Origin: an uncultured Spirochaetaceae bacterium
Lineage (GTDB): Bacteria > Spirochaetota > Spirochaetia > Treponematales > Treponemataceae
NCBI GenBank assembly: GCA_902796985.1
Contig: CADBRC010000276.1
Span: forward strand, 1 to 7,764
Direction of reading: 5' to 3'
DNA length: 7,764 nt
Below are positions 1-5,508 of the stretch, in pieces. Position 1 is the stretch's first letter, and each line of letters begins with the position of its first letter. Both the position numbers and the translations under genes were made by a program. Below the pieces are notes generated by a model, which was given only the letters and a program-made list of their open reading frames with translations, searched no databases and was not told the DNA's origin.

Positions 1-156
1 GCAAACCTCTATGCGGCACAGCTCCCCCATAACGGAATGGGGGCCTCTGCTTTCAATCATCAGCCCCTTTACGGCAGTCACCTTGCCTGTGTATTTGATT
101 GTGTCCGTCCGTTCAACAGAACGGACGTATTTGTTGAAAAAAGATGCAGCTTCCAT
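1..156 (-). CDS. fliI: FliI, flagellar export ATPase (N-terminal 52 codons, cut by window edge)
   Basis: This is the start of the flagellum-specific ATPase that, with FliH, feeds rod, hook and filament subunits to the type III export gate at the inner membrane. The ATG at 156-154 opens a frame that stays open to base 1. The visible protein begins MEAASFFNKYVRSVERTDT and continues with KYTGKVTAVKGLMIESRGP, which resembles the beta-barrel N-terminal region of FliI and F1-type ATPases (a G-K-V-x-x-V-x-G-L pattern). The Walker A motif and catalytic core lie outside the window. A strong purine-rich Shine-Dalgarno (AAGGAGGGAAGGGG) precedes the ATG. The gap from the fliH stop is 24 nt, so it is in the same operon. 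The call rests mainly on position after fliH plus this short N-terminus; an unrelated gene is unlikely. The early coding region carries two strong inverted repeats (106-127 and 24-43). Confidence 0.85.
   Translation of the reverse strand, partial: MEAASFFNKYVRSVERTDTIKYTGKVTAVKGLMIESRGPHSVMGELCRIEVC
106..127 (-). other. 9-bp perfect hairpin in early fliI coding sequence
   Basis: CGTCCGTTC and GAACGGACG are perfect reverse complements separated by a 4-base loop. In the fliI mRNA this lies about 30-51 nt after the A of the ATG, spanning codons 10-17. A stem this stable so close to a start can slow initiation or early elongation, but it may also be accidental in a GC-rich gene. A second dyad, CCCCCAT/ATGGGGG with a 6-base spacer, lies at 24-43. 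Confidence 0.5.
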
Positions 157-180
157 GCCGGCCCCTTCCCTCCTTGGATG

Positions 181-1113
181 TTAGTTGTCGGGGTTCTTTA
201 CGTCAGCCTTGTTGACCGTCTTTATCGGGGAAATCTCAAGAATCTTGGACTCAAGCTCGCTGAGCTGGCTGGATATGCGGGCATCGACCGCGCCGAAGTC
301 CGTCTCGACAATGCAGCCGCCCTTCTCCACAGAACTGTCCTCGACAATCGAGATGTTCTTTATATTCTCCACTTCGCGGATGAAATCCTGCACGTGCGAC
401 GTCGTAAGCTTCACATCGGCAAGGTTCACGCGGAGAGTCACGTCACCGCGGCCCTTGACCTTCTTGAGAGCCTGCACGACGTTTGCCATGATGACGCTCT
501 TCTGGTTGTCGCTCATAATCGTGACAACCTTGCGGGTCATCAGGATGACAAGGTCAACAATCTGCTGCTCGGTCGTATCAAGGATTTCCTGCCGCTTGCC
601 CTGCACGGACTCGATTATCCGGTGAATCCGCTCAATCAGGCGCGAGCACTCGTCCTTGCCGCTCTGGAAGCCTTCCTCACGCCCCTTCTCAAAGCCCTCT
701 TCCTGGGATTTGGAGGAGATGGCGGCCTTCTGATCTTCAGCCGCAGCAATGATTTTCTCTGCCTCAGCCTTCGCTTCAGCGATGATTTTCTCCGCTTCCT
801 TACGGGCGGAATTCTTTATGACGCTCGCCTCGTCGCTCTGCTTCTTAACCTCGTCGAACGCGACGTTCTGAGCATCACGGACGATGTTGTCAGCTTCGGC
901 GTGGGCCTGCGCAATCATAGCCGCCTTGTCCTTCTCGAACTGCAGCTTGAATTCGTCAGCCTCGCGCTTGAGCTCCTCAGCAGTCGGCCCGGTGTATTCA
1001 GGCTCCACTTCCTCGACTTCCTCCACCTCGGGTGCGAAAGACTTCGGAAGCGTGAGTATTATCTCTCCGTCAACTTTGTTAACCTGATTCGGTCTGAATA
1101 CGGTCTGGGCCAT
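181..1113 (-). CDS. fliH: FliH, regulator of the flagellar export ATPase
   Basis: FliH is the peripheral stator-like partner that binds FliI, holds it inactive until docking, and links it to the switch complex at the cytoplasmic face of the motor. The 310-residue protein has a variable acidic N-terminus (E31-Y40 region), a long Ala/Glu/Lys-rich predicted coiled coil (about 45-135), and a GxxxGxxxGxxxG helix (G140, G144, G148, G152) that is a hallmark of FliH. The C-terminal globular part ends with GGCIVETDFGAVDARISSQL (265-284), the conserved signature shared by FliH, YscL and ATP synthase stator subunits. The ATG at 1113 has AGGAG seven bases upstream. It lies between fliG (67-nt gap with a hairpin) and fliI (24-nt gap). 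The length is somewhat above that of enteric FliH (about 230-240 residues) because of the N-terminal and coiled-coil parts. Confidence 0.93.
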   Translation of the reverse strand: MAQTVFRPNQVNKVDGEIILTLPKSFAPEVEEVEEVEPEYTGPTAEELKREADEFKLQFEKDKAAMIAQAHAEADNIVRDAQNVAFDEVKKQSDEASVIKNSARKEAEKIIAEAKAEAEKIIAAAEDQKAAISSKSQEEGFEKGREEGFQSGKDECSRLIERIHRIIESVQGKRQEILDTTEQQIVDLVILMTRKVVTIMSDNQKSVIMANVVQALKKVKGRGDVTLRVNLADVKLTTSHVQDFIREVENIKNISIVEDSSVEKGGCIVETDFGAVDARISSQLSELESKILEISPIKTVNKADVKNPDN

Positions 1114-1137
1114 TTTATACTCCTGAAATTTTCAGAC

Positions 1138-1166
1138 AGCTGCAAGGCCTTTCCAGCCCTGCAGCT
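1138..1166 (-). other. Intercistronic hairpin between fliG and fliH
   Basis: The minus-strand transcript reads AGCUGCAGGGC, a 7-base loop, then GCCUUGCAGCU: an 11-bp stem with a single G-U wobble. It begins 16 nt after the fliG stop and ends 25 nt before the fliH ATG. No uridine run follows, so it is not a standard intrinsic terminator. It could be a partial attenuator, an RNA-stability element or a processing site. A smaller A/T-rich dyad (1123-1135) follows and touches the fliH Shine-Dalgarno. Confidence 0.6.
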
Positions 1167-1181
1167 CGTTCACTTACATTA

Positions 1182-2282
1182 CTATTCAACAAGCTCATCA
1201 TCGCCGGAACGGGCAATGACGATTTCACCGCTGTCCTCAAGACGACGGATGACAGAAACAATCTTCTGCTGGGACTCCTCAACGTCCTTCAAGCGGACAG
1301 GACCCATGAACTCCATGTCTTCCTTAAGCATACTTGCGGCACGCTTGGACATATTGCGGAAAATCTTGTCCTGGACTTCCGTATCGACGGCCTTGAGAGC
1401 CTTTGCAAGCTCCTGCTGGTCCACCTCGCGGAGAACCTTCTGGATGGCGCGGTCGTCGAGCATGACGATATCCTCGAAGACGAACATCCTCTTCTTGATT
1501 TCCTCTGCAAGCTCCGGATCGTCCTCTTCCAGTGTCTCGATAATCGCCTTCTCGGAGGAACGGTCGACCAGGTTGAGGATCTCGACGATGGAATCGACAC
1601 CTCCTGCGGCCGTGTAATCCTCGCTGGACAGCGTGGAAAGCTTCTTCTCAAGAACGCGCTCCACTTCGCGGAGAACGTCAGGGGACGTACGGTCCATCGT
1701 TGCAAGACGCTTGGAAACCTCCGGCTGGATCTCCTCCGGCAGGTTCTGCAATATCGTCGCGGCCTTCTGCGGTTCCAGATAGGCCAGAATAAGCGCAATA
1801 GTCTGCGGGTACTCCTGCTGAACGAAGTTCAACAGGTGTGCCGGGTCAGTGCGGCGGATAAAGTCGAACGGACGCACCTGCAGGCTGCTCGTCAGGCGGT
1901 TGATGATGTCAATCGCCTTCTGGCTGCCCAAGGACTTCTCCAACAGCTCACGGGCAAAGTCAATACCGCCCGTGGTGATGAAGTTCTGGGCCTGCATGAG
2001 CTCCTGGAACTCTTCGAGTACCTGCTCCTTGAAGTCCGCGTCAACGGCATCCAGACGGGCAATCTCAAAGGTAAGGGTCTCTACCTCGTCCTCCCGCAGG
2101 TGCTTCATGACATCAGATGAAACCTCACTTCCCAAGGCTACCAGGAAGATGGCAGCCTTCTGCCTGCCGGTGAGGCTCTTGTAATCTTTGAGGCCGCCTT
2201 TCTTCTTGCCGCCCCCGCCGCCACCACCAGCCTGCTTTATCGGCTGCTTGATGTGGCTTTCTGATTTAGCTGCGTCAGCCAT
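1182..2282 (-). CDS. fliG: FliG, flagellar motor switch protein
   Basis: FliG sits on the cytoplasmic face of the MS ring, binds FliF by its N-terminal domain, contacts FliM by its middle domain and carries the torque-generating C-terminal helix that meets MotA. The 366-residue protein shows the N-domain start LTGRQKAAIFLVALG (37-51), a middle-domain EYPQ motif at 157-160 (EHPQ in most FliG), MFVFEDI at 266-272, and the C-terminal charged set K297, R314, E321/D322 and R330, which by reading correspond to the torque residues of E. coli. The first 36 residues are an extra tail with seven consecutive glycines (19-25) followed by KKKGG; most FliG proteins are about 330-345 residues. The ATG lies 2 nt after the fliF stop, with AGGAGG inside the fliF end, so translation is probably coupled. 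Spirochaetes usually carry two FliG proteins; the one beside fliF, called FliG2 in Treponema, is the functional switch protein, and this gene has that position. Confidence 0.96.
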   Translation of the reverse strand: MADAAKSESHIKQPIKQAGGGGGGGKKKGGLKDYKSLTGRQKAAIFLVALGSEVSSDVMKHLREDEVETLTFEIARLDAVDADFKEQVLEEFQELMQAQNFITTGGIDFARELLEKSLGSQKAIDIINRLTSSLQVRPFDFIRRTDPAHLLNFVQQEYPQTIALILAYLEPQKAATILQNLPEEIQPEVSKRLATMDRTSPDVLREVERVLEKKLSTLSSEDYTAAGGVDSIVEILNLVDRSSEKAIIETLEEDDPELAEEIKKRMFVFEDIVMLDDRAIQKVLREVDQQELAKALKAVDTEVQDKIFRNMSKRAASMLKEDMEFMGPVRLKDVEESQQKIVSVIRRLEDSGEIVIARSGDDELVE

Positions 2283-2284
2283 AC

Positions 2285-3997
2285 TTAAGCCTCCTCCCTA
2301 AGCCACGTGCGTATGAGCATGGCGACATCCTCCGGATGCTCCTTTGCCATAGCGATGGCGTTCTCCTGAAGTTCTGCCCTTCTGCGCTCCTCGACGGACA
2401 TCGTGACGGAAATGTCCTCGTTCTTCGCGTCCCAGATGGCCTGCTCGCGCTCCGCCTGCTGGCGGCGAAGAAGCTCCTCCTCGCGGAGTCTCCTTCTCCT
2501 CTCTATCTCGCGGCTTATCAGACGGAATGCGATGAAGATAATCAGCACAACCGCAATTCCAAGCAGGACGAAGAAGATAGTCTTCTTGGTCTGCTGGGCC
2601 TTGATGTATGCAGCATCCTCCTCACGGAACTGGTCGGTACGGTCGAACTGAATGTTCGTCACGGTCACGCTGTCACCGCGCTGCACGTTATAGCCGATGG
2701 CTCCCTGCACGAGCTTGGTGACCTTCTCCAGCTCCTCATCGCTTATCGGAACATACTCGCGCTCGTAGCCGCCGGTCTTACTCAGCTTGAGCTTGCCGTT
2801 CTCGTCATAGAGCGGGTAATTCCAGATACCGTCGATGTTGACGGAAATCGTCCGCCGTCCCTTCTCAGGTGACTTCGTTCCTGCAATATTCTTCTCGTTC
2901 AGGGCGTAGTTGCGCTTGACGCCCTGCTCCGTAGACTTTCCGATTACATTGGACATATCGGAATAGACGGGCGGATTCTGCCCCTCGATTCCAGCAGGTC
3001 CCTCGGGGTTGTAACCCGTACCGGTGAAATCCTTGTCAACCGTCTCCTCTGAGATAACGAGGCTGTGGACGGTCTCGCTGTCATCGTAAACCGTGTCGGG
3101 ATTGTCCGGCTTAATCGTAATACCGGTATATTCCTTAGAAGTGAAAGTCTCCTGGGACATGTCCATCTCGATGGTCATGTTCGTAACCTTCACGCGCTTA
3201 TCGCCAAACGTCGTCTGGAGCTGCTTGAGAACCTGACTGGAATACTCGGACTCCAGCTTGCGGATTTCCTTCTCCTGCTTGGCGACCAGGCTTATTCTGT
3301 CACTCGCCTCCATGCCCTCGAAGTCGTTTATCTCCTCTCCGGTCTCGCCGTTGACAATCGTGATGTTGTCCTCGGACAGGCCCTCGACACTGCGGGAAAT
3401 GAGCCTCTGAAGTCCCTTAACCCGGCTTCTGCTCGAGAGGACGTCAGGATCATTGGCGAATATGGTTACGGAAGCCGTCGTGGGCTTCTGGTTCTCGGAG
3501 AAAAGGCTCTCATCAGGAAGCGTCAGTATGACGTTCGCCGAGCGTACGCCGTCAAGCTGCTCCACATGAGCCTTGACCGCATCTTCCATCGCCCGCTTCC
3601 AGTTGACCTTGTCATCGAAATCGTTACGTGTCCATTTGGCCGTATCAAAGAGACTCCAGGGGTCCTTACGGGAAGGTTCGTAGCCCTCCGCGACCAGCTT
3701 GCTCCGCCATTTCCTCGCGGTTTTCTCGTCCTCTACGGAGATATAGCCGTCAGAATCGACATAGGTCTTCACGTTGTCGGAGTCCAGGCGGGTTACAATG
3801 CTCTCCCTCTGGCCCTCGTCCGTGATCGGCGAGTTAAACAGGCGGACAGTAGAAGGCTTTGCGGACACCCGTGCCAGAAGGACGACGGCGGCAATCACTG
3901 CAAGCAGGATCGCACCGCAGATAAGCTTCTGGACCAGGGACCATTTGCCCCACTTCTCTTTAATGGTTCCAACATTTTTTTTAAACCATTCGTTCAT
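2285..3997 (-). CDS. fliF: FliF, flagellar MS-ring protein
   Basis: FliF oligomerises in the inner membrane to form the MS ring, the foundation of the flagellar basal body and housing of the export gate. The 570-residue protein has a cytoplasmic N-terminus, a first membrane helix (about 25-43), a periplasmic ring-building region (about 50-220; conserved VRSANVILTLPDESLF at 151-166), a long variable periplasmic region, a second membrane helix (about 473-494), and a basic/acidic cytoplasmic tail. The tail ends in MAKEHPEDVAMLIRTWL (550-566), the conserved FliG-binding helix. The length is close to the family norm (E. coli 552). The ATG at 3997 is supported by GGGAGGGGAACA upstream and by homologous N-terminal layout. 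It is tightly coupled to fliG (2-nt gap). The 127-nt gap upstream to fliE is the longest inside this operon and holds a candidate promoter and a structured initiation region. Confidence 0.96.
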   Translation of the reverse strand: MNEWFKKNVGTIKEKWGKWSLVQKLICGAILLAVIAAVVLLARVSAKPSTVRLFNSPITDEGQRESIVTRLDSDNVKTYVDSDGYISVEDEKTARKWRSKLVAEGYEPSRKDPWSLFDTAKWTRNDFDDKVNWKRAMEDAVKAHVEQLDGVRSANVILTLPDESLFSENQKPTTASVTIFANDPDVLSSRSRVKGLQRLISRSVEGLSEDNITIVNGETGEEINDFEGMEASDRISLVAKQEKEIRKLESEYSSQVLKQLQTTFGDKRVKVTNMTIEMDMSQETFTSKEYTGITIKPDNPDTVYDDSETVHSLVISEETVDKDFTGTGYNPEGPAGIEGQNPPVYSDMSNVIGKSTEQGVKRNYALNEKNIAGTKSPEKGRRTISVNIDGIWNYPLYDENGKLKLSKTGGYEREYVPISDEELEKVTKLVQGAIGYNVQRGDSVTVTNIQFDRTDQFREEDAAYIKAQQTKKTIFFVLLGIAVVLIIFIAFRLISREIERRRRLREEELLRRQQAEREQAIWDAKNEDISVTMSVEERRRAELQENAIAMAKEHPEDVAMLIRTWLREEA

Positions 3998-4019
3998 TGT
4001 TCCCCTCCCGTGAACGAAT
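3988..4019 (-). promoter_or_regulatory. Hairpin enclosing the fliF ribosome-binding site
   Basis: In the transcript, AUUCGUUCA and UGAACGAAU form a perfect 9-bp stem around a 14-base loop, CGGGAGGGGAACAA. The loop holds the whole Shine-Dalgarno. The A of the fliF AUG is the last loop base, and its U and G are the first bases of the 3' stem arm. The loop has two GGA motifs, the core of CsrA-binding sites. The structure could limit fliF initiation and offers a target for a regulator. The pairing is seen directly; its role is inferred. Confidence 0.55.
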
Positions 4020-4061
4020 TACTTCCCACATAACAATTCCCATTTGATTATATGAGAAATC

Positions 4062-4075
4062 ACCTGCGAGCAGGT
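4062..4075. promoter_or_regulatory. Palindrome at the predicted start of the fliF promoter
   Basis: ACCTGC-GA-GCAGGT is a perfect 6+6 inverted repeat centred about 9 nt downstream of the transcription start predicted from the TATAAT box at 4085-4090. It could be an operator for a dimeric regulator or a short 5' hairpin (5-bp stem with a CUCG-type tetraloop). It is the only GC-rich patch in an otherwise AT-rich gap. Confidence 0.35.
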
Positions 4076-4084
4076 AATTTCCCG

Positions 4085-4113
4085 ATTATAACATCATTTC
4101 ACCTTTTTGAAAA
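4085..4113 (-). promoter_or_regulatory. Candidate internal sigma70-type promoter before fliF
   Basis: On the minus strand the gap contains TTTTCA (4 of 6 to the -35 consensus), a 17-base spacer, and TGT-TATAAT, a full extended -10 element with a perfect hexamer. The predicted start is near 4078, giving a leader of about 80 nt before fliF. A second TATAAT lies at 4047-4052 without a good -35. This would let fliF-fliG-fliH-fliI be transcribed separately from flgB-flgC-fliE. No transcript data are available, so this is a motif call only. Confidence 0.45.
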
Positions 4114-4124
4114 GGGAAAAAACG

Positions 4125-4469
4125 CTATCTCGTCTGAGAAAGGTTCGTCCAACCAGTGATTACTCGATCAACGACCGTCTGCGCGAGCGTCAGCGACATC
4201 TGCGCCTTCGCCATCGCAATCGTAACATCATGAATGTCAACACTGTCAGGATCGGTAATCAACCTCTCCTCTAACTTATCGACATCTGTTTGCTGGCCAT
4301 TAAGTTTTTCTACAGCCTCAAGCAAGTAACTTTCAAAACTTTCCTTTCCGTCCCGGCTCTCGTCCCTGGCGACCTTTCCGGCAAAGCCGTCCGTAATGCC
4401 AAGGGGCTTGGTGCCCAGGTGGGCGGGATTCGTCCTGTTAAGCTCCAGGCTGCCTATCGTCATTTCCAT
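4125..4469 (-). CDS. fliE: FliE, MS-ring/rod junction protein
   Basis: FliE connects the FliF ring to the proximal rod and is exported early by the flagellar type III system. The 114-residue protein is in the usual size range (about 100-115). The variable N-terminus is followed by SFESYLLEAVEKLNGQQ (44-60) and the conserved helical C-terminus, with DIHDVTIAMAKAQMSLTLA (78-96) and VVDRVITGWTNL (99-110), matching the FliE pattern of a D-x-H-x-V/T-I-A-x-x-K-A start and a terminal amphipathic helix. Two in-frame ATGs occur at codons 1 and 3; the first has GGGGAGGG eight bases upstream and is chosen. It begins 14 nt after the flgC stop, so it belongs to the flgB unit. FliE is poorly conserved, but with flgC upstream and fliF downstream the call is firm. 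Confidence 0.93.
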   Translation of the reverse strand: MEMTIGSLELNRTNPAHLGTKPLGITDGFAGKVARDESRDGKESFESYLLEAVEKLNGQQTDVDKLEERLITDPDSVDIHDVTIAMAKAQMSLTLAQTVVDRVITGWTNLSQTR

Positions 4470-4483
4470 TTAACGTCCCTCCC

Positions 4484-4942
4484 CTACTGAGCTATGTTCA
4501 GGGCGGCGGAGAACATGTCCTTGCTGCCCTCTATGACCGAGCTGTTGGCCTCGTAAGCCCTGTTCGCGCTTATCATGTCGACCATCTCATTCACTATATT
4601 TACGTTCGGATATTCCACGTAGCCCTTGTTGGGCCCGGACTTTATTGCATCGGGATTGCTCGGGTCGTAGACCATGCGGCCCTGGGTCTCGTCCTTGATA
4701 ATCTCGCGGACCCGTACGCCCCTGCCCGGCCCGTTGTCCTGATCGGCGTCCACAAAGGGAAAGCGCCAGTTAGGATGCTCGGAGGCAACGGGCTCAAAGA
4801 CGACCGTCTGCTTGCGGTAGGGACCACCGTCCTGCGTCCTGGTGGAGCTGGCATTGGCGATGTTGTTGCTTATGACATCAGTCCTGAGGCGCTCAGCGCT
4901 CATTCCCGTCGCCGCGATGTTTATGCTGGTAAAAAGACCCAT
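4484..4942 (-). CDS. flgC: FlgC, proximal rod protein
   Basis: FlgC is one of the proximal rod subunits that, with FlgB and FlgF, carry rotation through the periplasm; it is secreted by the flagellar export system without a cleaved signal. The 152-residue protein has the rod/hook family N-terminal helix LFTSINIAATGMSAERLRTD (3-22), the NNIANASSTRT motif (26-36), the YRKQTVVFEPV strand (42-52), and the FlgC C-terminus VEYPNVNIVNEMVDMISANR (109-128) followed by AYEANSSVIEGSKDMFSAAL. The ATG at 4942 has AAGGAG at good spacing and lies 22 nt after flgB. Length and ends match the family, so nothing appears missing. Confidence 0.97.
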   Translation of the reverse strand: MGLFTSINIAATGMSAERLRTDVISNNIANASSTRTQDGGPYRKQTVVFEPVASEHPNWRFPFVDADQDNGPGRGVRVREIIKDETQGRMVYDPSNPDAIKSGPNKGYVEYPNVNIVNEMVDMISANRAYEANSSVIEGSKDMFSAALNIAQ

Positions 4943-4964
4943 ATCCTACTCCTTATCCCGAATT

Positions 4965-5393
4965 CTAGCGTATCGGCTTCATGGCCATATCGACCTGCTT
5001 GAACTGGAAGCTTTCCAGACGCGTCAGCAGGGCATACTGCATCTGGATCTGGATGATGTTCATCGCCTCTTCCTCGGCATCCACGTTGTTACCGTTCGCC
5101 TTGGACGTTGTTGTATAGTCAGAGACACGGCGGGGTGCAACCTTCCTCCAGTCCCGGGGCTGCTCGCTCTTGACGTGCCTGGGGTCTGAAGTCTGCATCT
5201 GGAAAGAGTTGTGCGCGTTGTCGCGGGACTCAAAGGCCCTCTGGAGCTCGCTCTCAAAGTTGACGCTCTGCCGCTTGAAATTCGGCACCTCGCTGTTGGC
5301 GATGTTGTTCGCAGTCACCTGATAGCGGAGGCTCTGCACATCAAGCTCCCGGTGAATCAAATCCACTGAATTTACAAAACTATTCAATCCCAT
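4965..5393 (-). CDS. flgB: FlgB, proximal rod protein
   Basis: FlgB is the rod subunit nearest the MS ring. The 142-residue protein shows the rod-family N-terminus ending in RYQVTANNIANSEVPNFKR (23-41), the strand VNFESELQRAF (44-54), and a C-terminal helix DAEEEAMNIIQIQMQYALLT (105-124) followed by LESFQFKQVDMAMKPI, typical of FlgB. The ATG at 5393 is the only ATG that keeps the whole conserved N-terminus. It has no Shine-Dalgarno, unlike every other flagellar gene downstream here. Instead the sigma28-type -10 element ends 7 nt upstream, so the mRNA is expected to begin at or within a base or two of the ATG. FlgB is first in the operon, with flgC following after 22 nt. Confidence 0.96.
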   Translation of the reverse strand: MGLNSFVNSVDLIHRELDVQSLRYQVTANNIANSEVPNFKRQSVNFESELQRAFESRDNAHNSFQMQTSDPRHVKSEQPRDWRKVAPRRVSDYTTTSKANGNNVDAEEEAMNIIQIQMQYALLTRLESFQFKQVDMAMKPIR

Positions 5394-5400
5394 ACTACAG

Positions 5401-5427
5401 TTATCGGCATTTGCTTTAATAAGATTA
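5401..5427 (-). promoter_or_regulatory. Sigma28 (FliA/WhiG-type) promoter of the flgB operon
   Basis: The minus strand reads TAATCTTA, an 11-base spacer, then GCCGATAA. The -10 element matches the sigma28 consensus at 8 of 8 positions, the spacer length is exact, and the -35 element matches TAAAGTTT at 5 of 8 including the leading TAA. It lies between the terminator of the flaA unit and the flgB ATG. The predicted start is at or next to 5393, the first base of flgB. The match is strong, though no transcript mapping is available here. Confidence 0.75.
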
Positions 5428-5440
5428 GTACCGCACAGAC

Positions 5441-5471
5441 AAAAAAAGACCGCAGTGACCTGCGGTCTTTT
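5441..5471 (-). terminator. Intrinsic terminator of the flaA unit
   Basis: An 11-bp perfect stem (AAAAGACCGCA with TGCGGTCTTTT) closes a 6-base loop. On the minus strand the GC-rich part GACCGCA/TGCGGTC is followed by seven T residues, the standard intrinsic-terminator form for the flaA genes ending at 5509. It ends 13 bases before the -35 element of the flgB promoter and so insulates the two units. Confidence 0.88.
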
Positions 5472-5493
5472 CTCCTGTTACTTGTAACGGAGA
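5471..5493 (-). other. Bulged hairpin just before the flaA terminator
   Basis: TCTCC-T-GTTAC-TT-GTAAC-GGAGA can fold into ten base pairs with one bulged base. It abuts the terminator stem, with which it shares base 5471, and follows the second flaA stop by about 15 nt. A third 6+6 dyad (CAACTG/CAGTTG, 5502-5518) straddles the stop codon. Stacked 3' structures of this kind may protect an abundant mRNA from exonucleases; that role is inferred. Confidence 0.45.
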
Positions 5494-5508
5494 CTATATG
5501 TCAACTGA

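Noticed and set aside
37..1617. A 526-codon plus-strand open frame opposite fliI, fliH and fliG
   Set aside because: It crosses three genes with clear families and a gap between genes, shows no recognisable domain and has a shadow-like Leu/Asp/Arg-rich composition. Minus-strand codon bias explains the lack of stops.
1289..1798. A 169-codon minus-strand frame inside fliG
   Set aside because: It is very rich in Arg and Ser, lies wholly inside fliG in another frame, and has no family resemblance.
3065..4033. A 322-codon plus-strand open frame opposite fliF
   Set aside because: It is antisense to an intact, conserved fliF, has no plausible ribosome site or family signature, and is best explained as a shadow frame.
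4041..4043. A 20-codon frame starting with ATG at 4043 and overlapping the fliF start
   Set aside because: It is short, has no ribosome site, and only 3 bases separate its ATG from the nearby TATAAT, so it is not a likely leaderless start.
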